64,000 nt of DNA, taken from assembly GCF_003533305.1 (NCBI RefSeq), contig NZ_DOEH01000014.1, positions 1-64,000 on the forward strand, read 5' to 3'. Positions 1 to 8,077 of this stretch are shown here, piece by piece. The translations under genes and the position numbers were made by a program. The notes under the pieces were generated by a model. That model saw only the letters and a program-made list of their open reading frames with translations, had not been told where the DNA came from and searched no databases. The stretch comes from Providencia sp. (GTDB lineage Bacteria; Pseudomonadota; Gammaproteobacteria; Enterobacterales; Enterobacteriaceae). The stretch's first letter is position 1, and each line of letters begins with the position of its first letter.

Positions 1-24
1 TGTACCTGCAATTGCTATTTTCAT
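1..24 (-). CDS. ugd: UDP-glucose 6-dehydrogenase, N-terminal fragment cut by window edge
   Basis: Only the first eight codons are inside the window, read leftward: MKIAIAGT. This is the start of the Rossmann nucleotide-binding motif (continuing as GYVG in the family) with which enterobacterial UDP-glucose dehydrogenases begin. A GGGTAA-like ribosome binding site lies just upstream on the minus strand (about 29-34). The enzyme makes UDP-glucuronate, a common precursor in O-antigen and capsule clusters, which fits its place as the last visible gene of the polysaccharide operon. Identity rests on a very short stretch and on context. Confidence 0.6.
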
Positions 25-36
25 AATATTACCCGT

Positions 37-978
37 CTAGCGCAATCTAAGTGAATGAATTTTTTTAAAGATTTGTTTTGTATTAAATAAAAATAAATAA
101 GAGTAAAAATGTAATTTTATTCTAAGCTTACTTTTTTTTAGAAAGTTAGCTTTTTTAATAAAAGCAACATCTCTATTTGACTGGGGGATATTTATAATAA
201 CCTTAGTTATATGAGTACTTGTTCTTTTTTTTAGTATATATACTTGTGAAGTATTTAATTTTTCTTTTAACTTATTAAATCCATATATTATATCATCAAT
301 ATCAGAGGGTTTTGCATTTTTTGTTATTGAGTTTGGGTTTGTCCTATATAAATATAATGGGGAGGGTATGGCTTTTATTTTTTTTGCTAAAAGATACAAA
401 TGAGGTACTAGTATAAAATCCTCATATCGCCTGTTTATAGTGAATCTATTCATACTTAATAAATTCGAGTTAAAAAAACGACCGCAGGCATGCCAGTTAT
501 ATTTTTTCAAAACAATCTCAAATGTTTTGTAATTCATTTCATTATTTTCAAATGAATTACATATTCTAATTAATGATATTTTTTTTCTATCACAAGAAAA
601 GCGTTGAATATTAAATTCTATAATATCTGTATTTTTATCATAGTATGCCAGAAATGACTCTAAATAATCAGGTGATAGTAAATCATCACCATCTAAAAAA
701 CTAATAAAATCAGTGTTGTTAATGCTGAAGTCTATGCCTGCATTTCTCGCTGAGCTAAGTCCACCATTTTCTTTTTGTACTAAAAATATATTTTTTTGAT
801 TAGTGATGATATTCGATATTATGTTTAATGTATTATCAGTACTGCCATCATTTACTATTATTAGTTGAGACCAAGCTCTACTTTGTTTTATGAAAGACAT
901 AATACATGGTTTAATGAAGTCTTCAACGTTATATGCGGCAATAATTATTGTGAGTTTATATGGTTTATTCACGGTCAT
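37..978 (-). CDS. Family 2 glycosyltransferase of the polysaccharide cluster
   Basis: A GT-A fold glycosyltransferase of about 313 aa. The N-terminus has the GT2 signature (IIIAAYNVEDFI), then VNDGSTDNT and the metal/nucleotide-binding FLDGDD segment near residue 100. The protein is cytosolic or membrane-associated and would add one sugar to the undecaprenyl-linked repeat unit; donor and acceptor cannot be read from sequence. A TTG at 996 would extend it by six residues into the end of the polymerase gene. The ATG at 978 is the more conventional start, though neither has a strong Shine-Dalgarno. It overlaps the preceding gene by a few bases, so translation is probably coupled. Base composition is extremely AT-rich, like the rest of the cluster. 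Confidence 0.85.
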   Translation of the reverse strand: MTVNKPYKLTIIIAAYNVEDFIKPCIMSFIKQSRAWSQLIIVNDGSTDNTLNIISNIITNQKNIFLVQKENGGLSSARNAGIDFSINNTDFISFLDGDDLLSPDYLESFLAYYDKNTDIIEFNIQRFSCDRKKISLIRICNSFENNEMNYKTFEIVLKKYNWHACGRFFNSNLLSMNRFTINRRYEDFILVPHLYLLAKKIKAIPSPLYLYRTNPNSITKNAKPSDIDDIIYGFNKLKEKLNTSQVYILKKRTSTHITKVIINIPQSNRDVAFIKKANFLKKSKLRIKLHFYSYLFLFNTKQIFKKIHSLRLR

Positions 979-2233
979 TAGTTGTTTTCTTTTCAATTTG
1001 ATTTAAGGTCTTTCTGTTTGGTATTTCAATCTTTCTATTAAAATCATAGATAGAGTTAAAGAATAAAAAGTCATTATTAAATGTAAGCTGGTTACCTATT
1101 TTTGAAAGTATAAATAAATTTGGGATTGAAATTAAACAAACAGGTACAATTAGTATAACAATTAATTTTTTTAAGTTATTTGTTATAAAATCCATGCTGT
1201 AAATGTATATGAGTATAAAACTAATTAAGCTAAGTGACCAACCAAATCGAATTGAGAACATTCTATTATATATAAAAAACAAAATAGTTAGTGAGTATAT
1301 TATGGAAAAGTATATGAGTACATTTATTTTAGTATATTTATTGTCTTTAATTATACTTAAGGAAATAATTAAAGTTATTGCTATCTTTAATAAAACTATA
1401 GGAATGTAATGCAATAATTCGCTTGTCGTTAATACAGACCATTCATTACTACCATACCTATATGCTTTATCAAATACAGAATCGATGAAGTCAATCCCAG
1501 TATTTACCTCGAAATTAAGGAGAAATGTGATTATAGAAAAAAAAGCGCTTAGACATATAATTGTAGATATTATCTTAATCTTTTTTTTATAGAGTAAAAT
1601 AGCGATAGAAAATAGAGGGATAAGTATAATTACAGAACTGTGAATTAGTAGTGATAAAAAAACAAAAAATGAAAAAGCATATTTATTATTTAAGCAATAA
1701 CATGAAATGGCATAATTGAAAATAACAATAGCAAGCATGTTTTCAAAAGAAAAATAAATAGTAAAAGGGACTCCTGATAGTATAATAATTAAAAATAAAA
1801 TTATTTTCTTTATAGTATCTAGCTTATGATTTATAGCTAAAAGATAATTCTGGGAGCTTTTTAATAAAAAATAAAAAAATATAAATATAGAAAAAAAAGA
1901 ATAAAAAGAAGCATTCAATCCTATTGATTGCATTATTGAAAAAACAAAAAATCGATATAATTTTAACTTAATGAGAGCATAAAAAATATTGTGTTCATAT
2001 TCACTATAGTATCGGATAACATCTGGGTAGTAATTGTGATAATCCAAAGTATATGTAACTAACGACAAAAAAAGAGAGATTGAAATAAATAAAGCTTTAA
2101 TATTTTTATTTACGATAAATACTAAAATGCATAGTAGTAATGCCATAAATGGAAAGTATATAAAAACAGCAATAAACAATATTGATGCTAAGAAAATTTG
2201 AGTAAGGTTATAGATTAAGATATTGGTTTTCAT
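965..2233 (-). CDS. wzy: Putative O-antigen/capsule polymerase (Wzy, EpsG-like)
   Basis: A 422-aa, strongly hydrophobic protein with roughly ten to twelve predicted membrane segments and a periplasmic-type loop containing YPDVIRYYSEYEHN, a pattern seen in EpsG/Wzy-type polymerases. Wzy proteins polymerise undecaprenyl-linked repeat units in the periplasm; they share little sequence identity, so the call rests on topology, size and position beside wzx. The start overlaps the end of the flippase gene by 26 bases. Codon use is dominated by A/T-ending codons, typical of horizontally exchanged O-antigen genes. It could be another polytopic membrane protein, but the cluster needs a polymerase and no other candidate is visible here. 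Confidence 0.7.
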   Translation of the reverse strand: MKTNILIYNLTQIFLASILFIAVFIYFPFMALLLCILVFIVNKNIKALFISISLFLSLVTYTLDYHNYYPDVIRYYSEYEHNIFYALIKLKLYRFFVFSIMQSIGLNASFYSFFSIFIFFYFLLKSSQNYLLAINHKLDTIKKIILFLIIILSGVPFTIYFSFENMLAIVIFNYAISCYCLNNKYAFSFFVFLSLLIHSSVIILIPLFSIAILLYKKKIKIISTIICLSAFFSIITFLLNFEVNTGIDFIDSVFDKAYRYGSNEWSVLTTSELLHYIPIVLLKIAITLIISLSIIKDNKYTKINVLIYFSIIYSLTILFFIYNRMFSIRFGWSLSLISFILIYIYSMDFITNNLKKLIVILIVPVCLISIPNLFILSKIGNQLTFNNDFLFFNSIYDFNRKIEIPNRKTLNQIEKKTTNDRE

Positions 2234-3470
2234 TTTTTTTTAAATACATTTTCCAGATGTAAACTCTATAGATAAGAATGATTATGAGATAAAATATATA
2301 TGCAATAGATAGAGTATAGACAGTTAGTTGATTAGCTAAATACAAAGCTATTACAATTGGAGTGTATAGTAAAGTACTATACACTACTGAATTCTTAAAC
2401 TCCTTACTTAACCCAAATGGAGCTAATAGGCAATTACCAACAAAATGAGATGGGACATTAATTAGTATGCCAATTATTAATATATTAATAATTGATGCTG
2501 ACTGGATCATGCTTTCGCCAACATAGAGAGATATAATATAAGGCGCTGAAATAAATGTTAAAATTATTCCGAAAATGGCTAAAAGGCTTAATAACTTTAT
2601 AATGTTATATACTTGTTTAGTATTTTTTTCTCTTGTGGCATTAGGATAAAAAGCTTGGTTAAATAAGTTAAATGGTAATTGTGCAATACCAACTAATTTA
2701 ATCGCTAAATCGTAAAACGCCACATATTGCTTTTCGTTGCTATAACCTAATAAAAGAATATTAAACCGTTCAACAAATACAGATGATAAACGTGAAAGAA
2801 AAAACTGCCATGAGTCGGTTATAAGATTTAAGAATAGTGATTTTTGAAAAGTAAATGTATAAAGTTTAAATTTAATTATTGATAGGATAAATAGAGAGAA
2901 GTTTCCTATAATATAGCAGAGAGAAAAAATCAATGTATATAAGATATAGTCATTAGATTTTCCAATGAAAATAAATACACAAGCCAACAAAGATAATTTA
3001 TAGATAAGGGTTCCAAGAGATACAAAAAACATTTTTTCTATCCCCTGAAAGAACCAGTTTACAAAAAATAAATCACCAATTAAATAAATAAGACAGCTTA
3101 AGTGAAGTTTCGTGTCAATACTTGTGTTTATAGATATAAGAAAAAGTACAAATAAGGAAATAATGGTTATAATTAAAAAAAGAACTAGTTTAATTAGTGC
3201 GATAGAGAAAAAAATAGTAGATAATCTATATTTATTATTTCTATTTAAAGACACTTCTTTTGTTGCTGATATTGAGAATCCAAACTGAATTATTATAGAA
3301 AGAAGTAGATAAATAGATTGCGTATAAATAACTGACCCATAGTTTTCTGTTCCAATGGTTTTTATTAAGTATGGATAGTATATAAAAGGTAAAATTAAAA
3401 TTAACACATTGGAAAATAATAAATGAGTAAAGTTCCTTATTATTCTAGATGAGGTTTTATTTATATTCAT
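2208..3470 (-). CDS. wzx: Polysaccharide repeat-unit flippase (Wzx)
   Basis: A 420-aa protein with about twelve membrane segments of the MOP/RfbX (polysaccharide synthase) family. The N-terminal pattern, a short basic stretch followed by LLFSNVLILILPFIYYPYL and IGTENYG, is characteristic of Wzx flippases. It would move the undecaprenyl-diphosphate-linked oligosaccharide from the cytosolic to the periplasmic face of the inner membrane for Wzy to polymerise. Its ATG follows directly on the stop codon of the LicD-like gene, and its 3' end overlaps wzy, so the genes form one operon. AT content is very high, as in its neighbours. Confidence 0.88.
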   Translation of the reverse strand: MNINKTSSRIIRNFTHLLFSNVLILILPFIYYPYLIKTIGTENYGSVIYTQSIYLLLSIIIQFGFSISATKEVSLNRNNKYRLSTIFFSIALIKLVLFLIITIISLFVLFLISINTSIDTKLHLSCLIYLIGDLFFVNWFFQGIEKMFFVSLGTLIYKLSLLACVFIFIGKSNDYILYTLIFSLCYIIGNFSLFILSIIKFKLYTFTFQKSLFLNLITDSWQFFLSRLSSVFVERFNILLLGYSNEKQYVAFYDLAIKLVGIAQLPFNLFNQAFYPNATREKNTKQVYNIIKLLSLLAIFGIILTFISAPYIISLYVGESMIQSASIINILIIGILINVPSHFVGNCLLAPFGLSKEFKNSVVYSTLLYTPIVIALYLANQLTVYTLSIAYIFYLIIILIYRVYIWKMYLKKNENQYLNL

Positions 3471-4196
3471 TTATTTTATTAGTTTGTTTTCTAACATAAA
3501 GATTATTAAGTTTTTGCTACTACCAAAGGCGCTATAACTTTCATTATCAATAAATTGATAATTAGAGTAATCAATGAAATTGCTTTTTTTGGGTATCATC
3601 CACTCATTCCCATAATGGCTTTTGAATATTTCTTCGCATTTATCAGGGATTAGCATTCCAGAGACGGCATCTCTTTTTAATTCAAATTTAGGGTACTTAA
3701 CCTTAAAATAAGTTTTATAAATATTTCTTTCTATTGATGTAAATTCTTTTTGTGCTCGCTCCTTTCTGAAATTAGGGCACTCATGTATTAAACATTCATT
3801 TTCTTCTTTTAAATGAAAAATATCGACTTTTGCGCCATTTAGATTAAATGATAACTCAACAAGTTGATTGTTAACCACTGAAATAGCTATAAGTTCTATT
3901 TCGTTAGCAGCTAACTCAGTTATAAATTTTAATGTAAATATATTATAATCAGTCGAAGCAAAATCAAAATCATCAGCAAATAATATGTTTTTATCTCTAT
4001 AAAGACTCAGTAGAGTACCAAAGAAAGGAAAAACTTGAATACTTAAAGAGTTCATTTTTTTAAAAACAATATCTTTATGATGGGATTGATTTGATGGTTT
4101 TTTTTTCTTTTTAAATTTTCTAATAAAAAATAAGGCTTTTTCAGCTAATATGTTATTATTAGGTAGGTTGATTAAGTACTGTTTTATTTTTTTCAT
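3471..4196 (-). CDS. LicD/fukutin-like phosphotransferase
   Basis: A 241-aa protein. Residues about 57-80 read FPFFGTLLSLYRDKN followed by ILFADDFDFA, which matches the core of the LicD (LicD/FKTN) nucleotidyltransferase-fold family: GTLLG, a basic residue and a DD-x-D metal triad (here D75, D76, D78). Family members move phosphocholine, ribitol phosphate or glycerol phosphate from a CDP-linked donor to a glycan. A CDP-glycerol synthase-like gene two positions upstream makes glycerol phosphate the most economical substrate; this is inference. The N-terminal 45 residues are lysine-rich with no signal peptide. It lies between a glycosyltransferase and wzx in a tightly packed operon. Confidence 0.65.
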   Translation of the reverse strand: MKKIKQYLINLPNNNILAEKALFFIRKFKKKKKPSNQSHHKDIVFKKMNSLSIQVFPFFGTLLSLYRDKNILFADDFDFASTDYNIFTLKFITELAANEIELIAISVVNNQLVELSFNLNGAKVDIFHLKEENECLIHECPNFRKERAQKEFTSIERNIYKTYFKVKYPKFELKRDAVSGMLIPDKCEEIFKSHYGNEWMIPKKSNFIDYSNYQFIDNESYSAFGSSKNLIIFMLENKLIK

Positions 4197-4201
4197 ATTA
4201 T

Positions 4202-5047
4202 TTAGAGGAAGAATCTATGAAGATTAAAATGGTTAACAATTTTTTTCAATTGAATGTTGTTTCTATTTTCAAATACATTGCTGGAATATAAAGAATCTTT
4301 TATAGATGAGAGGAGTATTGGGAAATGAATATTTTCTTTTTCTACTCTAGAGCATTTGTAATTATTTAGTAGAGAACTTGCTTTATACCATAGGTCATCG
4401 GCTTGTGGCGCGAGAGATAAAAACAATTTTTTATCTATAATGATATTATTTAATGCGGCTATAGGGTATGAAATACCAGAGCAACCAGTTGGAATAAGGT
4501 TGAAGCTAGGTTTGTTTTTTGATGTATTATTATTGATGAATTTATTGTAATTAAATTCATCATTTTCGATTTCGAAATTATGCCCTCTAAAGCAGGACAC
4601 GCAATTATTCTTTATACTTGTCTCTATTAGCTTAGATGACCAATATCTTGGGTAAATAATATCATCGTCAGCAGTTAAAATGTGAGTGATTTTATTATCA
4701 ATTATTTCATTGAAATACGATAATTTTTTATATGAATATATATTTTCTTTTTTTATGATGATTATCACGCCTCTATTTTCAAGGGTTTTCATTTTATGCG
4801 GTATGCCCCCTGCTTTATCTACGTCCTCCTGACTTAACCATACGTATATTTTTTTTGGGGGCAATGTTTGTCTCAGTAAACTTTCACATGTTATATGCAA
4901 TGTTTTCAGCCTTTTAAAATATGAAGTTAAACTAATGACATACACTGATTCAGAATTTACTTTTTTTTTCTTTATTTGAAAGCTATGATTAACTTGGAAT
5001 AGCAAAGATAGTAATCCAAATTTTATTTTTTTAAGTGATATATTCAT
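4202..5047 (-). CDS. Putative glycosyltransferase of the polysaccharide cluster
   Basis: About 281 aa. It begins with a VYVISLTSYFKRLKTLHIT segment and a LLRQTLPPKKIYVWL stretch, then HILTADDDIIYP, an acidic metal-binding motif of GT-A enzymes. This layout is typical of small GT2-like sugar transferases found in O-antigen clusters. The acceptor and sugar are unknown. A TTG at 5065 would add six residues inside the preceding gene; the ATG at 5047 is preferred because AAGG lies five bases upstream. A two-residue pattern of cysteines (SCFRGH) and a GCSGISYP motif follow the acidic motif. Its high AT content matches the rest of the operon. Confidence 0.7.
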   Translation of the reverse strand: MNISLKKIKFGLLSLLFQVNHSFQIKKKKVNSESVYVISLTSYFKRLKTLHITCESLLRQTLPPKKIYVWLSQEDVDKAGGIPHKMKTLENRGVIIIIKKENIYSYKKLSYFNEIIDNKITHILTADDDIIYPRYWSSKLIETSIKNNCVSCFRGHNFEIENDEFNYNKFINNNTSKNKPSFNLIPTGCSGISYPIAALNNIIIDKKLFLSLAPQADDLWYKASSLLNNYKCSRVEKENIHFPILLSSIKDSLYSSNVFENRNNIQLKKIVNHFNLHRFFL

Positions 5048-5048
5048 A

Positions 5049-5510
5049 TTACCTTGAAATCGCAATTATTATTTCATTGACCTGAGATAAATAACTTTCT
5101 ATTTTTTTTAGTTCTGATTCACTTATATTTGAAAGTTGTTTTTTTATATCCGTAGTAGATATATTTTCTGTTCTAGGTAAGTAAATGACTTCGCATATCT
5201 TTTTCAAATGATCAAATTTACCTTTCCAGTCATCCCCAATAGCAAAAATATTTGCACTGTATTTGATAATATCGCTTTCTTTTTGCTCCCAATTATTCTC
5301 TGGAAAAACATCATCAACATATTTACAACTGAGAACTATCTCGGCTCTCTCTTCATAAGAAAAAAAAGATTTTTTCCCTTTTATATTATTAAATGAATCA
5401 GATGAAATACCAACAATTAATCTGTCACCCATTTCTTTAAGTCGTTTTAGAATTCGGATGTGACCAACGTGAAACAAATCAAAAGTCCCATATGTAATAA
5501 TCGTTTTCAT
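5049..5510 (-). CDS. tagD: Glycerol-3-phosphate cytidylyltransferase-like protein
   Basis: A 153-aa nucleotidyltransferase. It shows the N-terminal GTFDLFHVGH motif (HxGH at residues 14-17) and, near residue 113, RTENISTT, the signature of the TagD/GCT group. These enzymes join glycerol-3-phosphate to CTP to give CDP-glycerol, the donor for glycerol-phosphate decoration or poly(glycerol phosphate) chains. The protein is about 20 residues longer than B. subtilis TagD, with a lysine/serine-rich C-terminal tail. It is the first gene after the JUMPstart/ops element, so it leads the operon. Other CDP-alcohol or FAD-synthase-type activities are possible, but the ISTT motif favours glycerol. Confidence 0.82.
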   Translation of the reverse strand: MKTIITYGTFDLFHVGHIRILKRLKEMGDRLIVGISSDSFNNIKGKKSFFSYEERAEIVLSCKYVDDVFPENNWEQKESDIIKYSANIFAIGDDWKGKFDHLKKICEVIYLPRTENISTTDIKKQLSNISESELKKIESYLSQVNEIIIAISR

Positions 5511-5522
5511 ATAAAATTTAAT

Positions 5523-5562
5523 CCATAGCTACCGCACTGGGTTGTCGGGTCCCAGAGCACCA
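5523..5562 (-). promoter_or_regulatory. JUMPstart element with ops site (RfaH recruitment)
   Basis: Read on the minus strand the segment begins GGTGCTCTGGGACC and ends TGCGGTAGCTATGG. Spacing and sequence match the 39-bp JUMPstart element of enterobacterial surface-polysaccharide operons, including a near-consensus ops sequence (GCGGTAGC) at about 5528-5535. In this family the ops DNA pauses RNA polymerase and recruits the NusG paralogue RfaH, which suppresses termination over long operons. It lies about 13 bases before the first cluster gene. Confidence 0.85.
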
Positions 5563-6037
5563 TTTGAATTGTAAATTAATGCTTATCAATTGAAATTGTT
5601 GCACTTTTGGCTGAATCGCTCAATTGATAAACATTTCTTATTGTTTTTAACCGATGAAGGTTAATCCTGCTAGCTAGCAGGGTCAAGCAAAAAGCGGTTA
5701 ATAATACCATTAAATATACATAGAGACTATATCTTAAATAACGTTAGAGAATAGTCTTAGAGGTGAGTATTAATTGGATAAATTATTTTAAATTATCAGG
5801 TTATAACTCTTAAAATGACGTCGAATATTAACCCGAGTTTAACTTAAGTTAACCTATTAATATCATTACGCTTATTATGGATACATTTTATTCATATTAT
5901 TTAATATGCTAGCAATACACTGGTTCGGCGTAAAATAGGATTGATAACAGCTGAAATTGATGATTTTAATTAACTTAATAATTGTTAGATTTAATTACTT
6001 TAATCAGAAAAAGTGGAACGAAAATTAATATTTAATC
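5563..6037. other. AT-rich intergenic region upstream of the polysaccharide operon
   Basis: No gene is visible. The segment should contain the promoter of the leftward polysaccharide operon. It holds a perfect 16-bp palindrome (CCTGCTAGCTAGCAGG, 5666-5681) roughly 100 bases before JUMPstart, which could be an operator or a short hairpin in the leader. The rest is AT-rich and shows no other clear structure. Confidence 0.5.
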
Positions 6038-6070
6038 AAAAACACGGACGGCGAGTATCGCTGTCCGTGA
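6038..6070 (-). terminator. Rho-independent terminator after wzi
   Basis: Inverted repeat CACGGAC (6043-6049) with GTCCGTG (6063-6069), and an inner CGA/TCG pairing, followed on the minus strand by a run of five T. It lies about 37 bases after the wzi stop and separates wzi transcription from the polysaccharide operon. Confidence 0.8.
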
Positions 6071-6106
6071 TGAGAGACTATTTATAATGCGGATTTTAAA
6101 TAAGTA

Positions 6107-7546
6107 TTACCACTTAAACGGCACGTTCACTGTTACTGACGCACCGAGATCGTCGCGAGTGTCATAGTCAGTTTTCGAAACCCACACTTTGGCGTCTGTA
6201 CTAATGTCTCTATCAAAATTATGCCACCAACCTAAATCGACCCCTTTGATGGTTTCAGATTCTGGGAAGATTCTATTTTGTGGATAGCTCTCTTTATTTA
6301 CTTTCGCATAGACTAAACGGGTACTGACGCGGTTATCATCATCAAGTGTGTATTCAACTTTTGCAGATAACATACGCCCATCGCCACCCATCGCATGGCC
6401 TAATGGCGCGCCTTGTTGGTAATAACCGTCTTTGTAGATAAAGTGGCGATACATCACGCCATTTTTATCCCATTCCGTATGGGTATTGGCGCCTTCAATA
6501 TACCAGTTCAATGGTTGGCCCCAAGCGGTATGATATCCCTCGATACCGCCCATAAAAGCATTTTTCGATGGGAACAGATTGGCTTCATCTTCACCGACCA
6601 TTTGCCCGTAAACACTCACTGGCAAATCAATAAGCGGATAAAGTTTTAGTTTAAAATCAAGGCCAGCGAGTTGGTTGCCGGGGTCGTCATTGTAGTCACC
6701 GGTATTATCTTTTCCACCCATGGCATTCCAGAACGAGTTCCAGCTATTTGGGCGGCCATCGCCTCCCCACATCACCACACGAGAACCACCAAGTTCAAAG
6801 AAGTCAGTTGGGTTCATTGTCATGCGTAGACCAATCAATTTAGTATTAGGTTGGGATGAATACTGTTTGATTTGGCCTGCGGTAAGTTGGTATTGCCATG
6901 AACCAATCCATGAAAGCCATGGAGTTTCAAATGGGCTTTGGTCGGCACGTTGCATTAAGAAACCGGTGACAGGGCGCGCGGCATCGGTGCGGATTAAGCT
7001 ACCATCATGGCCCGGTCCCCACCATTGCGGGATTTCACCAAAGCTTATCCATTGGTTCCAAACTTTAACGCCACCATAAGAGCCGTTAAGGTTGTAGTCA
7101 GAGCCATTTTCAACGCGCAAAGCACGTTCTGCATTAGCTTTGAGGTTTAAATCAACGTCGTCGGTACTGTAATTACCGGAAACAGTATAGCGAAAATCGC
7201 TGTATTCACTTTGTCCAAACCCTTGTGGCATTGACGGTTTGCCAGAGGCTAAATGGGTTTCTAGCTGAACACTATTTTTGCTGTTCCCAAGTTTTTTCTT
7301 GATGCGTTGAATAATTGCCAGCTGCTCATCATTGGTGATGTTGGCATTATTCAACGAACGCGTAATTTCTTCCTGAGAAAGGGGCCATGTTGAAAGGCTG
7401 ATTTGAATTACATTACGTTCTGAAAGCCAAGCGAGGTCGCTGCGCAAGTTGTTATCGGGTACAACTAGGCCGCCAGCGAGACTGCTGCTACTGAATGCGC
7501 CTAGTACTGCTAACATGATCAGCTGAGTGAGCTTGTTTTTTTTCAT
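6107..7546 (-). CDS. wzi: Capsule assembly outer-membrane protein Wzi
   Basis: About 479 aa, the same length as E. coli Wzi. The start at 7546 gives a clear signal peptide (MKKNKLTQLIMLAVLG... ending at SSLAGG); the ATG at 7558 adds four residues without a better ribosome binding site. The mature part has the Wzi pattern: an N-terminal helical segment (LRSDLAWLSERNVIQIS), then alternating amphipathic strands with many W, Y and G, including WNQWISFGEIPQWWGPGHDGSL, and a C-terminal strand ending in VNVPFKW. Wzi is an 18-stranded outer-membrane lectin that helps attach group 1-type capsule to the surface. It precedes the polysaccharide operon but has its own terminator. Confidence 0.9.
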   Translation of the reverse strand: MKKNKLTQLIMLAVLGAFSSSSLAGGLVVPDNNLRSDLAWLSERNVIQISLSTWPLSQEEITRSLNNANITNDEQLAIIQRIKKKLGNSKNSVQLETHLASGKPSMPQGFGQSEYSDFRYTVSGNYSTDDVDLNLKANAERALRVENGSDYNLNGSYGGVKVWNQWISFGEIPQWWGPGHDGSLIRTDAARPVTGFLMQRADQSPFETPWLSWIGSWQYQLTAGQIKQYSSQPNTKLIGLRMTMNPTDFFELGGSRVVMWGGDGRPNSWNSFWNAMGGKDNTGDYNDDPGNQLAGLDFKLKLYPLIDLPVSVYGQMVGEDEANLFPSKNAFMGGIEGYHTAWGQPLNWYIEGANTHTEWDKNGVMYRHFIYKDGYYQQGAPLGHAMGGDGRMLSAKVEYTLDDDNRVSTRLVYAKVNKESYPQNRIFPESETIKGVDLGWWHNFDRDISTDAKVWVSKTDYDTRDDLGASVTVNVPFKW

Positions 7547-8004
7547 TGATAAGTCCATTTGAAGTTAAGTTCGGCTAATATTTAAATGGGTTATAAAAAA
7601 TAAAATTGTATTTATTTTAAACTCCTATTAGGAGTATCTAATTGTTTTTTTTTATTATATACGTATGAAATTTAAGTTGGCTTGGGAGTGCGTGCCATTT
7701 GATTTTAATTAATCCTGAAATTTACATTTAATAATTTTTTCTCTTTAAGAGTATCAGATTAATACATTACTCACTATATGAGTTAACTAGTTAATAATTA
7801 AAGTAATACTTATTAGCTATTACTTTATGTTTTGAATTGAACGCATTTAATGCGTTTTTGTTCGATCGCGTCATTATTAATTAGAGTAAAATAGGGTTAT
7901 ATATTGATGAGTTATTTTGGTGGTTGATGAAATAGGCGATTATAAGAATATTCTGATCAATAAGCGTATTAATAATATGGTTTGTAGTTATATTAAATAA
8001 TGAA
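7547..8004. other. Intergenic region between cpxA and wzi
   Basis: AT-rich, no gene seen. It should carry the wzi promoter and leader. Two small inverted repeats are visible: ACTCCT-ATT-AGGAGT at 7621-7635, about 70 bases upstream of the wzi start, and AACGCATTTAATGCGTT followed by T residues at 7840-7859. Their function is unknown. Confidence 0.4.
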
Positions 8005-8056
8005 ATAAAAAAAGCCTTTAACTTTTAATAACTATTGTATTAAAAGTTGAAGGCTT
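8005..8056 (-). terminator. Rho-independent terminator of cpxRA
   Basis: A long stem, AGCCTTTAACTTTTAATA (8013-8030) pairing with 8039-8056, followed on the minus strand by a run of seven T. It lies about 20 bases beyond the cpxA stop codon. Confidence 0.88.
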
Positions 8057-8077
8057 GGTAACGATTTAAAATAAGGG

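Noticed and set aside
1203..1409. Plus-strand open frame inside wzy
   Set aside because: Antisense to a well supported membrane protein in very AT-rich DNA; no ribosome binding site.
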